Shown here: one piece after another, positions 45,313 to 59,502 of the stretch
Layout: every line of letters starts with the position of its first letter
Numbering within the stretch: the stretch's first letter is position 1
Program-made: the position numbers and the translations under genes
Notes under the pieces: generated by a model
Told to the model about the DNA's origin: nothing
Seen by the model: the letters and a program-made list of their open reading frames with translations, nothing else
Databases searched by the model: none
Assembly (NCBI RefSeq): GCF_028553785.1
Contig: NZ_CP067136.1
Location: forward strand, 868,001 to 932,000
Source of the DNA: Paracoccus fistulariae
GTDB taxonomy: Bacteria > Pseudomonadota > Alphaproteobacteria > Rhodobacterales > Rhodobacteraceae
Length of the DNA: 64,000 nucleotides
Direction of reading: 5' to 3'

Positions 45313-46617
45313 TTATTTCGACTGATCGAAAAGCCAGTCGCGCAGGGCCGGAATATCATAGGCCACGCGCCAGGTGTTCACATGGCCGGATGCGCCCTGC
45401 CGGTCGGTATCGCCGGGCGGAAAGACCGTGCCCCCCTGAAAGGCCGCGTAAAGGATATTGCTGTCTGACCCCGCACGGACCAGATCCGTGACCTGCTGAT
45501 CAAGCTGCGCCTGCGATCCAAGCCCGTCCCATGTGGCGCGGGTGATCTGACCGCCATTTTCGGCCAGCACCTCCATGATCGCATTCATGCCCGGATAGGC
45601 CTTGGCGTCATCCTGAGACACCACGACGAACAGATTATCCTGCGCCAGCGGCGCGACCTGCGCCGGATCCCATTGCCCTGCGACCAGCAGCGAGGCCGCG
45701 AACAGATCCGGATATCTGATATTCAGCGCAACCGAGGCCATGCAGCCCCCCGACTGCCCGGTTGTGTACAGCCGATCCCGGTCCAGATTGAACCGCTGTG
45801 CCAGATCCTCGATCAGGCGCACGGTGATATCGGCATAATCCGACAACTGGCTGGCATCATTGGCAAGCGCCACCGGATATTGCGGTGCCAGCACGAAGGC
45901 CGGGTGCTTTGCCTGATCGCGCGGGCTGGCAAAGGCCACCGCGCCAAGCCCCTGCTGCAGGGTGCGCAAGGGGTTCGTGCCGGTCACACCGGCATCATGC
46001 ATGAACAGCACCAGCGGATAGGCGCGCCCCGGATCGTAATCCTGCGGCGTGTAAAGATTATAGCTCAGCGACAATCCGGTCTGCGGATCGGTAAAGCGGA
46101 ATTGCTGAAAATCATCGACGATCAGATTTTTCAGACGGGTGTTGATAAGCGGGGTCGTGCCGGGCGGGACAGGCTGCCCGGACAGGTCCGAAATGCTGGC
46201 CCGTTGCGATACAACGGTGGTGGCCGATTCCTCGACCTTCGGGGAAAAGACGATGGCGGCCTCATCCTCCGCGTCCAGTTCCAGAATGACATAGGCGCCG
46301 TCGCGACCGTCGGTTGCAAGATCGGGCCGGTCATTGGCGTAGATGCGGGTGATCCGGCGGTCCGTCACCTCGAAATCGGTCAGCGCCAGACCGGCATTTC
46401 GGATCGGCCGATCATATTCGACGATGGCCGCAATCACGCGCTGGCTGCGGCCAAAGACCTGCGTCACGGCGGTGACGGATTTCATCTGCTGGTCGCGAAA
46501 TACGGTCGAATTGATCGCGGGCCCGTCGCCCCGCGGCTGCGCCTCTTGCGCATGGGTGACAGCGCCTTGGCCCAGCGAGATCAGAACGGCGCCGACCAGC
46601 GCGATCATCTTATGCAT
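45313..46617 (-). CDS. secreted esterase with Ig-like N-terminal domain
   Basis: A 434-residue exported hydrolase. A signal peptide (residues 1-23, cut near THAQ) is followed by an Ig-like domain (about 30-160) and an alpha/beta hydrolase of the PHB-depolymerase/feruloyl-esterase type: YPLVLFMHDAG is the oxyanion region, GQSGGCMASV holds the nucleophile and GHVNTW the catalytic His. I place the start at the ATG at 46617, with AAGGA upstream; the frame opens two codons earlier at a TTG. Its polymer or ester substrate is unknown. Confidence 0.83.
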   Translation of the reverse strand: MHKMIALVGAVLISLGQGAVTHAQEAQPRGDGPAINSTVFRDQQMKSVTAVTQVFGRSQRVIAAIVEYDRPIRNAGLALTDFEVTDRRITRIYANDRPDLATDGRDGAYVILELDAEDEAAIVFSPKVEESATTVVSQRASISDLSGQPVPPGTTPLINTRLKNLIVDDFQQFRFTDPQTGLSLSYNLYTPQDYDPGRAYPLVLFMHDAGVTGTNPLRTLQQGLGAVAFASPRDQAKHPAFVLAPQYPVALANDASQLSDYADITVRLIEDLAQRFNLDRDRLYTTGQSGGCMASVALNIRYPDLFAASLLVAGQWDPAQVAPLAQDNLFVVVSQDDAKAYPGMNAIMEVLAENGGQITRATWDGLGSQAQLDQQVTDLVRAGSDSNILYAAFQGGTVFPPGDTDRQGASGHVNTWRVAYDIPALRDWLFDQSK

Positions 46618-46705
46618 CCTCAAAGTCCTTCGGTAAAATCATGTCATCCGGGGCGGATAGCCGGTATCGCCCCAACGGAATGGAAACCGCAAGCCGGCGG
46701 CCACG

Positions 46706-47053
46706 CTATACGCGGAAATCATCCTCATGCGGCAGCGCCCCGATGGCGATCCAGTCCGCCCGGATCCGGGCGACGCGGGTGTCGCCCCATGTGCTGAACA
46801 CCAGATCGAAACCGCTGGTGGTGATGTTTTCAGCGCGGATCTCGGCCCGCTGATTGCCGTTGCGGTCAATGTCCCACATGCCGATGGCGACCTGAACCAC
46901 CGGCGTCCGCAGAAACCGGCGTGTGAAGGCGACATATTCGCGGACCTGCCGATCGCCACTGCCCGACCACATCGGGCCGCCATCCTCGAAGGCCGAGAAC
47001 ATGAGGCTGCTGCCCTGTGCCAGACCAACCGCGTGATGACTGAAAATCTGCAT
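46706..47053 (-). CDS. H-type lectin domain protein
   Basis: A 115-residue protein matching the H-type lectin fold (PF09458), a small beta sandwich that in eukaryotes binds N-acetylgalactosamine. Typical pieces are REYVAFTRRFLRTPVVQVAIGMWDID and GFDLVFSTWGDTRVARIRADWIAIG. There is no signal peptide. I start at 47053, directly after GGAGGTAGG; the frame open to 47194 runs back through the atp terminator and is not credible. It is on the same strand as the atp operon but separated by that terminator. Confidence 0.8.
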   Translation of the reverse strand: MQIFSHHAVGLAQGSSLMFSAFEDGGPMWSGSGDRQVREYVAFTRRFLRTPVVQVAIGMWDIDRNGNQRAEIRAENITTSGFDLVFSTWGDTRVARIRADWIAIGALPHEDDFRV

Positions 47054-47096
47054 CCTACCTCCGCTACCTGGCATGAGTATAACGCGGCAGGGCAGT

Positions 47097-47124
47097 AAAA
47101 AAGCCCCGGAGTATCCTCCGGGGC
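47097..47124 (-). terminator. rho-independent terminator of the atp operon
   Basis: Minus-strand 9-pair stem GCCCCGGAG with a GATA loop and a following run of six T, about 30 bases after the atpC stop. Confidence 0.88.
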
Positions 47125-47153
47125 CTGTCTTCTTCGTCAGCTTTTCGGACGGC

Positions 47154-47603
47154 TCAATCCGGCACGCTGGCCTGATTGGGGTCCAGACCGACATGGGTGC
47201 CCAGGGCCTCCATATCCGCCAGCAGCTTGACGGCAGCGGTCACGACATCTTCGCCGACCTGATCGCGGCGGTCTTCCGCCTGACGCCGCTGACGATGCGC
47301 ATCGGTCATCATCTCGTTGAAGATCTCTTGCGAAATCTCCTCGCGCGGGTGGCCACGCTCGGCCAGCAGGCTGATCGAGTCGGGACCGATCTCGACGAAA
47401 CCGCCGGTGACGGCGAATTCGGTTTCCGTGCCATTCTCGGCAACCACGGTCACCAGACCGGGGCGCAGCGTGACGATGGTCGGTGCGTGACCGGGCATGG
47501 CGGTCAGATCGCCGTCATTGCCCGGCAGGCGCACCTCGCGGACCGGGACAGAGACAAGGCTCCGTTCCGGCGACACGAGGTCGAACTGCATGGTATCGGC
47601 CAT
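47154..47603 (-). CDS. atpC: ATP synthase subunit epsilon
   Basis: A 149-residue epsilon subunit of F1, part of the central stalk. The N-terminal beta sandwich has MQFDLVSPERSLVS, EVRLPGNDGDLTAMPGHAPTI and FVEIGPDSISLLAE; the C-terminal part is a helical region rich in charged residues. AAGGGGG lies before the ATG. Last gene of the operon, 9 bases after atpD, followed by a terminator. Confidence 0.95.
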   Translation of the reverse strand: MADTMQFDLVSPERSLVSVPVREVRLPGNDGDLTAMPGHAPTIVTLRPGLVTVVAENGTETEFAVTGGFVEIGPDSISLLAERGHPREEISQEIFNEMMTDAHRQRRQAEDRRDQVGEDVVTAAVKLLADMEALGTHVGLDPNQASVPD

Positions 47604-47612
47604 CTTGCCCCC

Positions 47613-50129
<2,517 letters not shown>

Positions 50130-50130
<1 letters not shown>

Positions 50131-51011
50131 CAGAGCGCCTCGGCACCCGAGATGATTTCGATCAGTTCCTTCGTGATCGCAGCCTGCCGCGAACGGTTAT
50201 ATTCGGTCGTCAGCCTGTCGATCATGTCGCCTGCGTTGCGCGTGGCATTGTCCATGGCCGTCATCCGCGCGCCCTGTTCAGAGGCGGCATTTTCCAGCAG
50301 CGCGGCAAAGATCTGCGTCGCGACCGAGCGGGGCAGCAGATCGGCCAGAATGGCCTCTTCGCCCGGTTCGTAATCGTAAAGCGACGAAGCTCCTGCGGCG
50401 TCCTCGGCACCTTCCGGCACTTCCGCCGGAATGACCTGACGCGCCGTCGGTACCTGGCTGATCACCGATTCAAAGCGGTTGTAGAAGATCGTTGCGACGT
50501 CATAGTCGCCCGCTTCGAAACGGCTCAGAACCTCATCCGCGATGTCGCGCGCGTTGTCATAGCCGACACGCTTCACCTCGGACAGATCGACGTGATGGAT
50601 CAGATGGCTGCCGTAATCGCGCTTCAACTGCTCGCGGCCCTTCTTGCCGACGGTCAGGATGGTGACATCCTTGCCTTCGCCGCGCAGACGCTCGGCATAT
50701 TGCCGGGCCAGCTTGACGATCGAGCTGTTGAAACCACCGGCCAGACCACGTTCCGAGGTCATCACCACCAGCAGCTGCTTCTGATCCGAGCCCGTGCCCG
50801 ACAGCAGGCGCGGTGCGGTTTCCGAACCGGCCGCATTCGCGGTCAGCCCGGCCATCACCGCCGACATGCGGTCGGCATAGGGGCGCGCGGCCTCTGCCGC
50901 ATCCTGCGCACGGCGCAGTTTCGCGGCAGCGACCATCTGCATCGCCTTGGTGATCTTCCGCGTATTCTTGACGCTTCCGATCCGGTTTTTAAGGTCCTTG
51001 AGACTGGGCAT
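50130..51011 (-). CDS. atpG: ATP synthase subunit gamma
   Basis: A 293-residue gamma subunit, the rotor shaft of F1. The N-terminus [36 protein letters not shown] and the C-terminus [46 protein letters not shown] are diagnostic. GAGAGGGGG lies before the ATG. It sits 12 bases after atpA, and its stop overlaps the glycosyltransferase start by one base. Confidence 0.97.
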
Positions 51012-51023
51012 CTATTCCCCCTC

Positions 51024-52559
51024 TCAGGCGCGGGTCTTGCTGTATTCGTCCAGCGCCGCCTTGATGGCATCTTCCAGATCACCGGCAACCTTGCGGTCGT
51101 TCTTGGTCATATCGTCCAGAAGATCGGCTTTCTGATTGCGCAGGAACTGCAGCAGACCGTGTTCCCATTCAACGACCTTGGCCACCGGCACATCGTCGAT
51201 ATAGCCTTTGGTCCCGGCATAGATCACGATGACGATTTCGGCATTGGTCAGCGGCTGGTATTGCGGCTGCTTCATCAACTCGGTCAGGCGGGCACCACGG
51301 TTCAGCAGGCGCTGCGTGGCGGCGTCCAGATCCGAACCGAACTGTGCAAAGGCCGCCATTTCGCGATACTGCGCCAGTTCCAGCTTGACCGGACCAGCGA
51401 CCGATTTCATCGCCTTGGTCTGCGCAGCCGAACCGACGCGGCTGACCGACAGACCGGTGTTCACGGCCGGGCGGATGCCCTGGAAGAACAGTTCGGTTTC
51501 CAGGAAGATCTGGCCATCGGTGATCGAGATCACGTTGGTCGGGATATAGGCCGACACGTCGCCTGCCTGGGTTTCGATGATCGGCAGCGCGGTCAGCGAA
51601 CCGGCACCGTTATCCTCGTTCAGCTTCGAGGCACGCTCCAGCAGGCGCGAATGCAGGTAGAACACGTCGCCCGGATAGGCTTCGCGTCCCGGCGGACGAC
51701 GCAGCAGCAGCGACATCTGACGATAGGCAACGGCCTGCTTGGACAGGTCATCATAGACGATCAGCGCGTCCATGCCGTTATCGCGGAAATATTCACCGAT
51801 GGCTGCACCCGAGAAGGGCGCCAGATACTGCATCGGGGCCGGATCGGATGCGGTCGCGGCGACGACGGTGGTATAGGCCATCGCGCCGGTCTCTTCCAGC
51901 TTCTTCACCAGCTGCGCCACGGTCGAGCGCTTCTGACCGACGGCGACATAGACACAGTGCAGCGTCTTCATGCCATCGTCTTCGCGGCCGTTATAGTTCA
52001 GCTGGTTCAGGATCGCGTCCAGAGCCACGGCGGTCTTGCCGGTCTGACGGTCGCCGATGATCAGTTCGCGCTGGCCACGGCCGATCGGGATCATGGCGTC
52101 CACCGCCTTGATGCCGGTCGCCATCGGCTCATGCACGGATTTGCGCGGCATGATGCCCGGCGCCTTGACGTCGGCCACGGCGCGGGTGTCGGTTTCGATC
52201 GGGCCCTTGCCGTCGATCGGGTTGCCCAGGGCGTCGACGACGCGGCCCAGCAGCGCCTTGCCAACCGGCACGTCCACGATGGAACGGGTGCGCTTGACGG
52301 TATCGCCTTCCTTGATGTCGCGGTCGTCACCGAAGATCACGACGCCGACATTGTCGGTTTCAAGGTTCAGCACCATCCCGCGGACGCCGCCGGGGAATTC
52401 GACCATTTCACCGGCCTGAACCTTGTCCAGACCATAGACGCGCGCAATCCCGTCACCGACGGACAGCACCTGGCCAACCTCGGCCACCTCGGCCTCCTGA
52501 CCGAAATTCTTGATCTGATCCTTGAGGATGGCCGAAATCTCGGCAGCCTGGATTCCCAT
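51024..52559 (-). CDS. atpA: ATP synthase subunit alpha
   Basis: A 511-residue alpha subunit of F1. The P-loop is GDRQTGKTA (about 170-178) and the conserved C-terminal region includes [17 protein letters not shown]. The ATG shares one base with the atpH stop and has GAGG upstream within atpH. Second gene of the operon. Confidence 0.97.
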   Translation of the reverse strand: MGIQAAEISAILKDQIKNFGQEAEVAEVGQVLSVGDGIARVYGLDKVQAGEMVEFPGGVRGMVLNLETDNVGVVIFGDDRDIKEGDTVKRTRSIVDVPVGKALLGRVVDALGNPIDGKGPIETDTRAVADVKAPGIMPRKSVHEPMATGIKAVDAMIPIGRGQRELIIGDRQTGKTAVALDAILNQLNYNGREDDGMKTLHCVYVAVGQKRSTVAQLVKKLEETGAMAYTTVVAATASDPAPMQYLAPFSGAAIGEYFRDNGMDALIVYDDLSKQAVAYRQMSLLLRRPPGREAYPGDVFYLHSRLLERASKLNEDNGAGSLTALPIIETQAGDVSAYIPTNVISITDGQIFLETELFFQGIRPAVNTGLSVSRVGSAAQTKAMKSVAGPVKLELAQYREMAAFAQFGSDLDAATQRLLNRGARLTELMKQPQYQPLTNAEIVIVIYAGTKGYIDDVPVAKVVEWEHGLLQFLRNQKADLLDDMTKNDRKVAGDLEDAIKAALDEYSKTRA

Positions 52560-53125
52560 TATCCGACCTCTTTCATAGCATTCTGGAGGGAGGCGAGCTT
52601 CGAGCGGACCGAACTGTCGATCATCTGAGAGCCCATCTTAACAATCATGCCGCCGATGAGGGTTTCATCGACGCTGGTTTTGAGTTTGACCTTTTTGCCC
52701 GACTTCTCGGACAGCGTATCGGCCAGACGCTTTTGCTGTTCATCGCTCAGCGCGACGGCGCTGATGACATCGGCGGTCACTTCGCCACGTTCCTGCGCGA
52801 TCAGGTCGCCCAGGCGGGTGACAAGCTGCGGCAGGACGAACAGGCGACGGTTCTTGCCCATCAGTTGCAGGGTGTTGGCCAGCGTGGCCGACAGACCCAT
52901 CTTGGATGCCAGCGCGGCAATGGCGCTGGTCTGCTGTTCGCGTGTATAGATCGGGGAATTGATCAGATCCCGAAGATCGCTGCTGTCCGCCAAAGCGGCA
53001 TCAAGATCCTGGACCTGCTGGGCCAGAGCATCCAGCCCCCCCTCTTCCTTGACGATGTCAAAGACGGCCTGGGCGTAACGCCCGGCGATGCTTTGGGACA
53101 TGGAAACGGTGTTGGCCACGGTCAT
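52559..53125 (-). CDS. atpH: ATP synthase subunit delta
   Basis: A 188-residue delta (OSCP-like) subunit linking F1 to the peripheral stalk. [17 protein letters not shown] at the N-terminus and the C-terminal [36 protein letters not shown] are typical. I keep the ATG at 53125, though AAGG is very close to it; an in-frame ATG at 53101 is an alternative. First gene of the operon. The F0 genes are elsewhere, as usual in alphaproteobacteria. Confidence 0.95.
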   Translation of the reverse strand: MTVANTVSMSQSIAGRYAQAVFDIVKEEGGLDALAQQVQDLDAALADSSDLRDLINSPIYTREQQTSAIAALASKMGLSATLANTLQLMGKNRRLFVLPQLVTRLGDLIAQERGEVTADVISAVALSDEQQKRLADTLSEKSGKKVKLKTSVDETLIGGMIVKMGSQMIDSSVRSKLASLQNAMKEVG

Positions 53126-53683
53126 CCTTCGCGGTTAACGCACACCCCGCCGACGGGCCGACCAGCGATTGATCGGTCTGAAGCGGGGCATCGGTGAACA
53201 GATGGGCGGCGCCCGACGGGTGACGCCCTCAAATCTGCGGCGTCTCTAGCAGCAGATTTACCGCCCTGCAACCGCCTTGGACACGGAAATGAGAGCGGCT
53301 GGCGCAGCGATGTCGCATTCGTTATCGGAAAATCGCGCGGATCGGCGGCCAGAGGGCAGCGCAGGCGATCCACAGGCGTCCCAGCAATTTTTCGCGACGC
53401 TGCGGATCGCCCCCTTCCCCAAGGGCACCCTGCCCGCCTGCGCGGATCTGACGCGCCGAATCTGTGGCTGTTTTCAGGATCCCACTATCGCCTCTCAGAC
53501 ATTCCTGGCTTTCGGCCAGAGTCCTGACCCAACCGACCGCTTCAACCCGGGCAGATCAACGTCGGCTTTGAGCCCAAAGTTCCGGATGCCGCATTGTGTT
53601 TGAATGGCGACTTTCCGCTAAGCGCGACCGCTCGCTATACTGAACTTGCTTGGAACCCAGGACTGCGATCAGAAAGGCGTCCG
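53126..53683. other. intergenic region upstream of the atp operon
   Basis: About 560 bases between atpH and the GNAT gene. It holds the candidate atp promoter (53243-53271). Short frames on both strands (for example 53277-53603, plus) lack a ribosome site and any recognisable motif, so I do not call genes. The bases from about 53480 on are less GC-rich than the surroundings. Confidence 0.6.
53243..53271 (-). promoter_or_regulatory. candidate atp operon promoter
   Basis: Minus-strand TTGCAG (53271-53266) and TAGAGA (53248-53243), 17 bases apart, about 118 bases upstream of the atpH start. A good match by spacing; unverified. Confidence 0.4.
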
Positions 53684-54205
53684 ATGAAAAATCTCACGAC
53701 TGCACCCGTGCTGACAACGCAGCGGTTGATTTTGCGTGGACCCGAACGGAGTGATCTACCGGAGTTCACCCGCTTCATGACCAGTGCCCCGTCGATGGTG
53801 GCTCAGGGCGAGACGGTCACAGCGGAACAGGCTTGGTTCGGGTTTCTGACTGGAGTTGGCCACTGGCATTGGCACAGCTTCGGCTTCTTTATTGTCGTTG
53901 AACGGCAGACTGGGCACCCGGTCGGCAGAGTGGGCCTGATCAAGCATTCCAACTGGCCGGACGTAGAGCTGGCATGGCATCTGTTCGAAGGCACGGAGGG
54001 AAAAGGCTTTGCAACGGAAGCTGCGATTGCCGTCAAGGAATGGGCCCGTGAGGAATTGGGGTTAGATCGGCTATACAGCTACATTGACCGGGAGAATGCC
54101 CGTTCACAGGCTGTGGCGAAGAGGCTTGGTGCCGTCATTGAAGGAACGCAGGCCCCGCATGAGCCAGAGGCGGATGTATGGGTTCACTCAATGGAAAGCC
54201 ATTGA
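53684..54205 (+). CDS. GNAT family N-acetyltransferase, RimJ/RimL-like
   Basis: A 173-residue acetyltransferase resembling the RimJ/RimL branch. It begins [22 protein letters not shown], has [18 protein letters not shown] and the acetyl-CoA binding stretch [45 protein letters not shown] (about 107-150), where the usual Q/R-x-x-G-x-G/A pattern appears as EGKGFA. I start at the ATG at 53684 with AAAGG upstream; the longer frame to 53594 has no support. Target unknown. Base composition is lower in GC than the flanking atp genes. Confidence 0.85.
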   Translation: MKNLTTAPVLTTQRLILRGPERSDLPEFTRFMTSAPSMVAQGETVTAEQAWFGFLTGVGHWHWHSFGFFIVVERQTGHPVGRVGLIKHSNWPDVELAWHLFEGTEGKGFATEAAIAVKEWAREELGLDRLYSYIDRENARSQAVAKRLGAVIEGTQAPHEPEADVWVHSMESH

Positions 54206-54216
54206 GACAAGCCGGG

Positions 54217-54366
54217 GTGAAGGCGCTGACCCGATGCACCAAAAGTGCCAGCAACAACTTGGAAAACCTCGGGCCGTGGGATGATTTCGAATGGGGTATG
54301 TTGAATGGCAAGCTCTCCGCTCTGCGTTGGGTCTTGGGAGACTAATGGGACATGCTCGACACATGA
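54217..54366 (+). pseudogene. degenerate small ORF with premature stop
   Basis: From a GTG at 54217 the frame reads [10 protein letters not shown]...[21 protein letters not shown] and stops at TAA (54343). After that stop the same frame gives WDMLDT and a second stop at 54366. From memory, small proteins carrying the [12 protein letters not shown](D/E)-WD-x-LDT ending occur on mobile elements, with Glu where this TAA stands, so a G-to-T change would explain the break. I cannot check this match here. No good ribosome site precedes the GTG. Confidence 0.5.
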
Positions 54367-54650
54367 TTACACGGCGAAGTTCTGCGCCGTCCTGCCTGTT
54401 CAGGGCAGCGCGCTAAACGTCTGTTTCCTGCGCATCACTGCCGTTCGTCCTGGGCGCGGCGAACGGCAGAAGTGTCCGCGCTGCTTACCTTGGGATAGGT
54501 CGTGGTAAAGGGCCGGTCCATGTTAGAATCGTATGACGTTTGGGCCATTATTGCTTGACGCCGCCCCTTGATGAGATTCAGAAATTCCGGTGCTTCGCGT
54601 CGATGGTGCGCGACGTTCGAAAACCACGTGCGAAGCTGCAAGCACGGCAA
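54367..54650. other. non-coding patch, possible mobile-element scar
   Basis: No supported gene. It contains an inverted repeat (CTGCCGTTCG at 54438-54447 and its complement at 54460-54469) without a T run. A 71-codon minus-strand frame at 54435-54650 shows a basic segment but nothing I can name as a transposase. Confidence 0.4.
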
Positions 54651-55439
54651 TCAGTCCGCAGATTCTTTTTTCATCCGCCGCAAAGCCTCTTGCCGACCGG
54701 GGCGCGGGCGGGCGATGCCGCCCAGCACCTCGATCGGGTTGGGCACATGAACCGGACTGCCCGCCGTGACCGCGCCCTGCACCTGTTTCGTCAGCTCGGT
54801 CAGCACCACGCCCGCGATCAGCACGCGGCTGATCCGCGTGCCCGTACGCTCCCACATATTGGCCGTGCGCAGCCAGAACCGGCGGTCAGAGGGCGGGATA
54901 TAGACCGCCGCGCCGGTCCAGCCGCTGACAAAGCCCGCGCGACGGGTCTGGGCCTCAAGCTGTCCGGCGGTGTAGCTGCGGCCAAAGCCAAAGGGCGTGC
55001 TGTCAGATGCCGCCCACAGCCCCGCGCGATTGGGCACCATGATCAGGATCCGCCCGCCGGGACCAAGGACGCGCCATGCCTCGGCCAGAAGCGCGTCGGG
55101 GTGGTCGCTGGTTTCCAGCCCGTGCAGGATTACCAGCCGGTCCAGACTGCCGGTATCGATGGGCCAGGCGGTCTCGTCACAAAGCACGCTGTGATTGGCC
55201 ATGCCCGCAGGCCAGGCCATCACCCCTTGCGGCCCGGGCATCAGCGCCGTCACCCGCCGCGCTTTGGACAGATAGGGCCGCAGCATCGGCGCCGCGAATC
55301 CATAGCCCGCCACGCTCATCCCCGTCGTCAGGCCGGGCGCCCAGCGTTCCGTCAGCCGGTCGCGCAGGATACGCTGCACCGCGCGCCCAAGGGCACGCTG
55401 ATAATAAAACCGTCTCAGATCCTCGATATCGTGATGCAT
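54651..55439 (-). CDS. class I SAM-dependent methyltransferase
   Basis: A 262-residue protein with a Methyltransf_11-like Rossmann core: the SAM-binding start is degenerate (SVAGYGFAAPML), the acidic strand is weak, and LDRLVILHGLETSDHPDALLAEAWRVLGPGGRILIMVPN is the conserved post-motif stretch. The C-terminus is basic (RPRPGRQEALRRMKK). The substrate is unknown. It is divergent from gloB, with a 57-base gap. Confidence 0.82.
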   Translation of the reverse strand: MHHDIEDLRRFYYQRALGRAVQRILRDRLTERWAPGLTTGMSVAGYGFAAPMLRPYLSKARRVTALMPGPQGVMAWPAGMANHSVLCDETAWPIDTGSLDRLVILHGLETSDHPDALLAEAWRVLGPGGRILIMVPNRAGLWAASDSTPFGFGRSYTAGQLEAQTRRAGFVSGWTGAAVYIPPSDRRFWLRTANMWERTGTRISRVLIAGVVLTELTKQVQGAVTAGSPVHVPNPIEVLGGIARPRPGRQEALRRMKKESAD

Positions 55440-55496
55440 TGCACCCCGGCCCGGTGTTTGTCACTGTCAGCACATCATATGGACAAGGATTTGCCA

Positions 55497-56243
55497 ATGG
55501 CACTGGAACTGGTCACGCTGCGATGCCTGAAAGACAATTACGCCTATCTGCTGCATGGCGATGAGGGCACGATCCTGATCGACGCGCCAGAGGCCGACCC
55601 GATCCTGAACGAACTGACCGCGCGCGGCTGGTCGCTGGATGCCATCCTGCTGACGCATCATCATGCCGACCATATCGATGGCGTGCCCCGGATCGTGGCC
55701 GAAACCGGGGCACGTGTGATCGGCAATGGGGCTGACGCCGCGCGCCTGCCGCCGCTGGATCAGCCCGTAGAGGCAGGCGAGCGGATCAGCATGCTGGGCG
55801 AGCCGGTCGAGGTGATTGACGTCTCTGGCCACACCATCGGCCACCTGGCCTTTCATTTCCCCCGCTCTGCATATGCCTTTACCGCCGACAGCCTGATGGC
55901 CATCGGCTGCGGACGCCTGTTCGAAGGCGATGCCGACATGATGTGGGACAGCCTGTCGCGGCTGGATGCGCTGCCGGGCGAGACGCTGATCTGTTCGGGC
56001 CATGATTACTGCGCCGCCAACGGTGCCTTCGCCCTGTCCGTGGATGCCGAAAATCAGGCCCTTCGCGCGCGTCTGGATGCGGTGCAGCGCGCCGAGCAGC
56101 CCTGCGCCCCCGCCACGCTGGACGAAGAGAGGGCGACAAACCCCTTTCTGCGCGTCGCCGCCTTGCGCGACAGCCTGGGAATGCCCAACTCACGGGATGC
56201 GGATGTTTTCAGGCGGCTGCGAGAGATGAAGGACAAGTTCTGA
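55497..56243 (+). CDS. gloB: hydroxyacylglutathione hydrolase (glyoxalase II)
   Basis: A 248-residue metallo-beta-lactamase-fold enzyme that hydrolyses S-lactoylglutathione in methylglyoxal detoxification. The metal motif THHHADHIDG (about 43-52) is exact, further ligands lie in VSGHTIGHLAFH, FTADSLMAIGCGRLFEGD and ICSGHDYCAAN, and the C-terminal domain has ATNPFLR. I start at the ATG at 55497, preceded by AAGGATTTG; ATG at 55479 is in frame but overlaps the divergent promoter region. Confidence 0.94.
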   Translation: MALELVTLRCLKDNYAYLLHGDEGTILIDAPEADPILNELTARGWSLDAILLTHHHADHIDGVPRIVAETGARVIGNGADAARLPPLDQPVEAGERISMLGEPVEVIDVSGHTIGHLAFHFPRSAYAFTADSLMAIGCGRLFEGDADMMWDSLSRLDALPGETLICSGHDYCAANGAFALSVDAENQALRARLDAVQRAEQPCAPATLDEERATNPFLRVAALRDSLGMPNSRDADVFRRLREMKDKF

Positions 56244-56457
56244 TTGTCCCGCATTGCCCTTTTCACCGGTTCCGCAATCTTGAAAAACCGGCTTGCCGAT
56301 ATCACATCTGCCTCAACCACCGGAAAATCGCGGCATCAGGCGCAAAAAGCACTTGATACCTGTCGAAATCCACCAAATCTTAACTGTATCGTGACAGTCT
56401 GGGCAGGTGGGCCGCTAAATATGCCCATACCGCCAGTCGACTGACAGGAGACGACCC

Positions 56458-58782
<2,325 letters not shown>

Positions 58783-58818
58783 GTCCTTGCTGACAGCGAG
58801 CTAAGATATCGCAACGAA

Positions 58819-58845
58819 CCCCTGCCCCGCCGGGCGGGGGTTTTT
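58819..58845 (+). terminator. rho-independent terminator of clpA
   Basis: CCCCTGCCC, loop CGCC, GGGCGGGGG and TTTTT on the plus strand, about 37 bases after the clpA stop, between it and the convergent pabC-like gene. Confidence 0.85.
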
Positions 58846-58857
58846 CTTTGATCCGGC

Positions 58858-59502
58858 TCAATCCAGCCCGTGAAGCTCTGCGCCGATCATGCCGCGAAGC
58901 GCGTTGCCCATGATCAGCCTGCCGGTTTTCAGATCTTCGGGATACAGCACCGCCTCACGCGCGGCGCCCGATTCCAGCAATACCTGCCGCAGGATGCCCG
59001 GCAACAGCCCGGATGACAGCGGCGGGGTCAGCAGCCTGCCCTCGCGGCGCAGGAACAGGTTGGTGATCGTGCCTTCGCAGAGTTCACCGCGCTCATTCAG
59101 CAAAATCGCTTCATCCATGCCTGCGGGCATTGCCGCGCGGGCCGCGTCATAGACCGGTCGATGCGAGGTCTTGATCCGCAGCCAGGGATCCCCGCTGCCC
59201 AGCCGCTGATCGGACAGGACGACCTGCCAGACCTGCGGGTTGCGCGGCAGGGGATGGCAACTGGCCTCGACCCTGCCCGCCGCATCGACGGTCAGCCGGA
59301 CCCGGCTGACATCGGTGAACCGCAGCGCCGCCAGCGCGCGGCCCACCGCATCCTCATCCAGCGCAAAGCCGACAGCCGCGCAGTTCCGGCCAAGCCGCGC
59401 CAGATGCAGCGGCCAATGCGCAATCGCGCCCGACGCGGTACCGCGCATGGTTTCAATGACGGTCAGATCTGCGGGGATCGGCCCAGGAACGCGGATTTGC
59501 AT
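58858..59502 (-). CDS. pabC: class IV aminotransferase, aminodeoxychorismate lyase-like
   Basis: A 214-residue PLP fold-type IV protein. The catalytic Lys is probably in RIKTSHRPVYDAARA, and NERGELCEGTITNLFLRREG and PPLSSGLLPGILRQVLLE are family segments. Next to pabB it most likely releases pyruvate from aminodeoxychorismate to give p-aminobenzoate for folate. I start at the ATG at 59502 because GAGG lies upstream; the frame opens five codons earlier. It overlaps the end of pabB by 40 bases. Confidence 0.82.
   Translation of the reverse strand: MQIRVPGPIPADLTVIETMRGTASGAIAHWPLHLARLGRNCAAVGFALDEDAVGRALAALRFTDVSRVRLTVDAAGRVEASCHPLPRNPQVWQVVLSDQRLGSGDPWLRIKTSHRPVYDAARAAMPAGMDEAILLNERGELCEGTITNLFLRREGRLLTPPLSSGLLPGILRQVLLESGAAREAVLYPEDLKTGRLIMGNALRGMIGAELHGLD

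Noticed and set aside
50592..52628. 678-codon plus-strand open frame
   Set aside because: Antisense shadow of atpG and atpA.
53277..53603. 108-codon plus-strand frame upstream of the atp operon
   Set aside because: No ribosome site, no motif, and it lies in the probable atp promoter region.
54435..54650. 71-codon minus-strand frame, considered as a transposase remnant
   Set aside because: A few residues recall transposase ends, but no catalytic motif or terminal repeats can be shown.
56244..56444. 66-codon frame upstream of clpA, considered as clpS
   Set aside because: It does not contain the ClpS core motifs and has no ribosome site.
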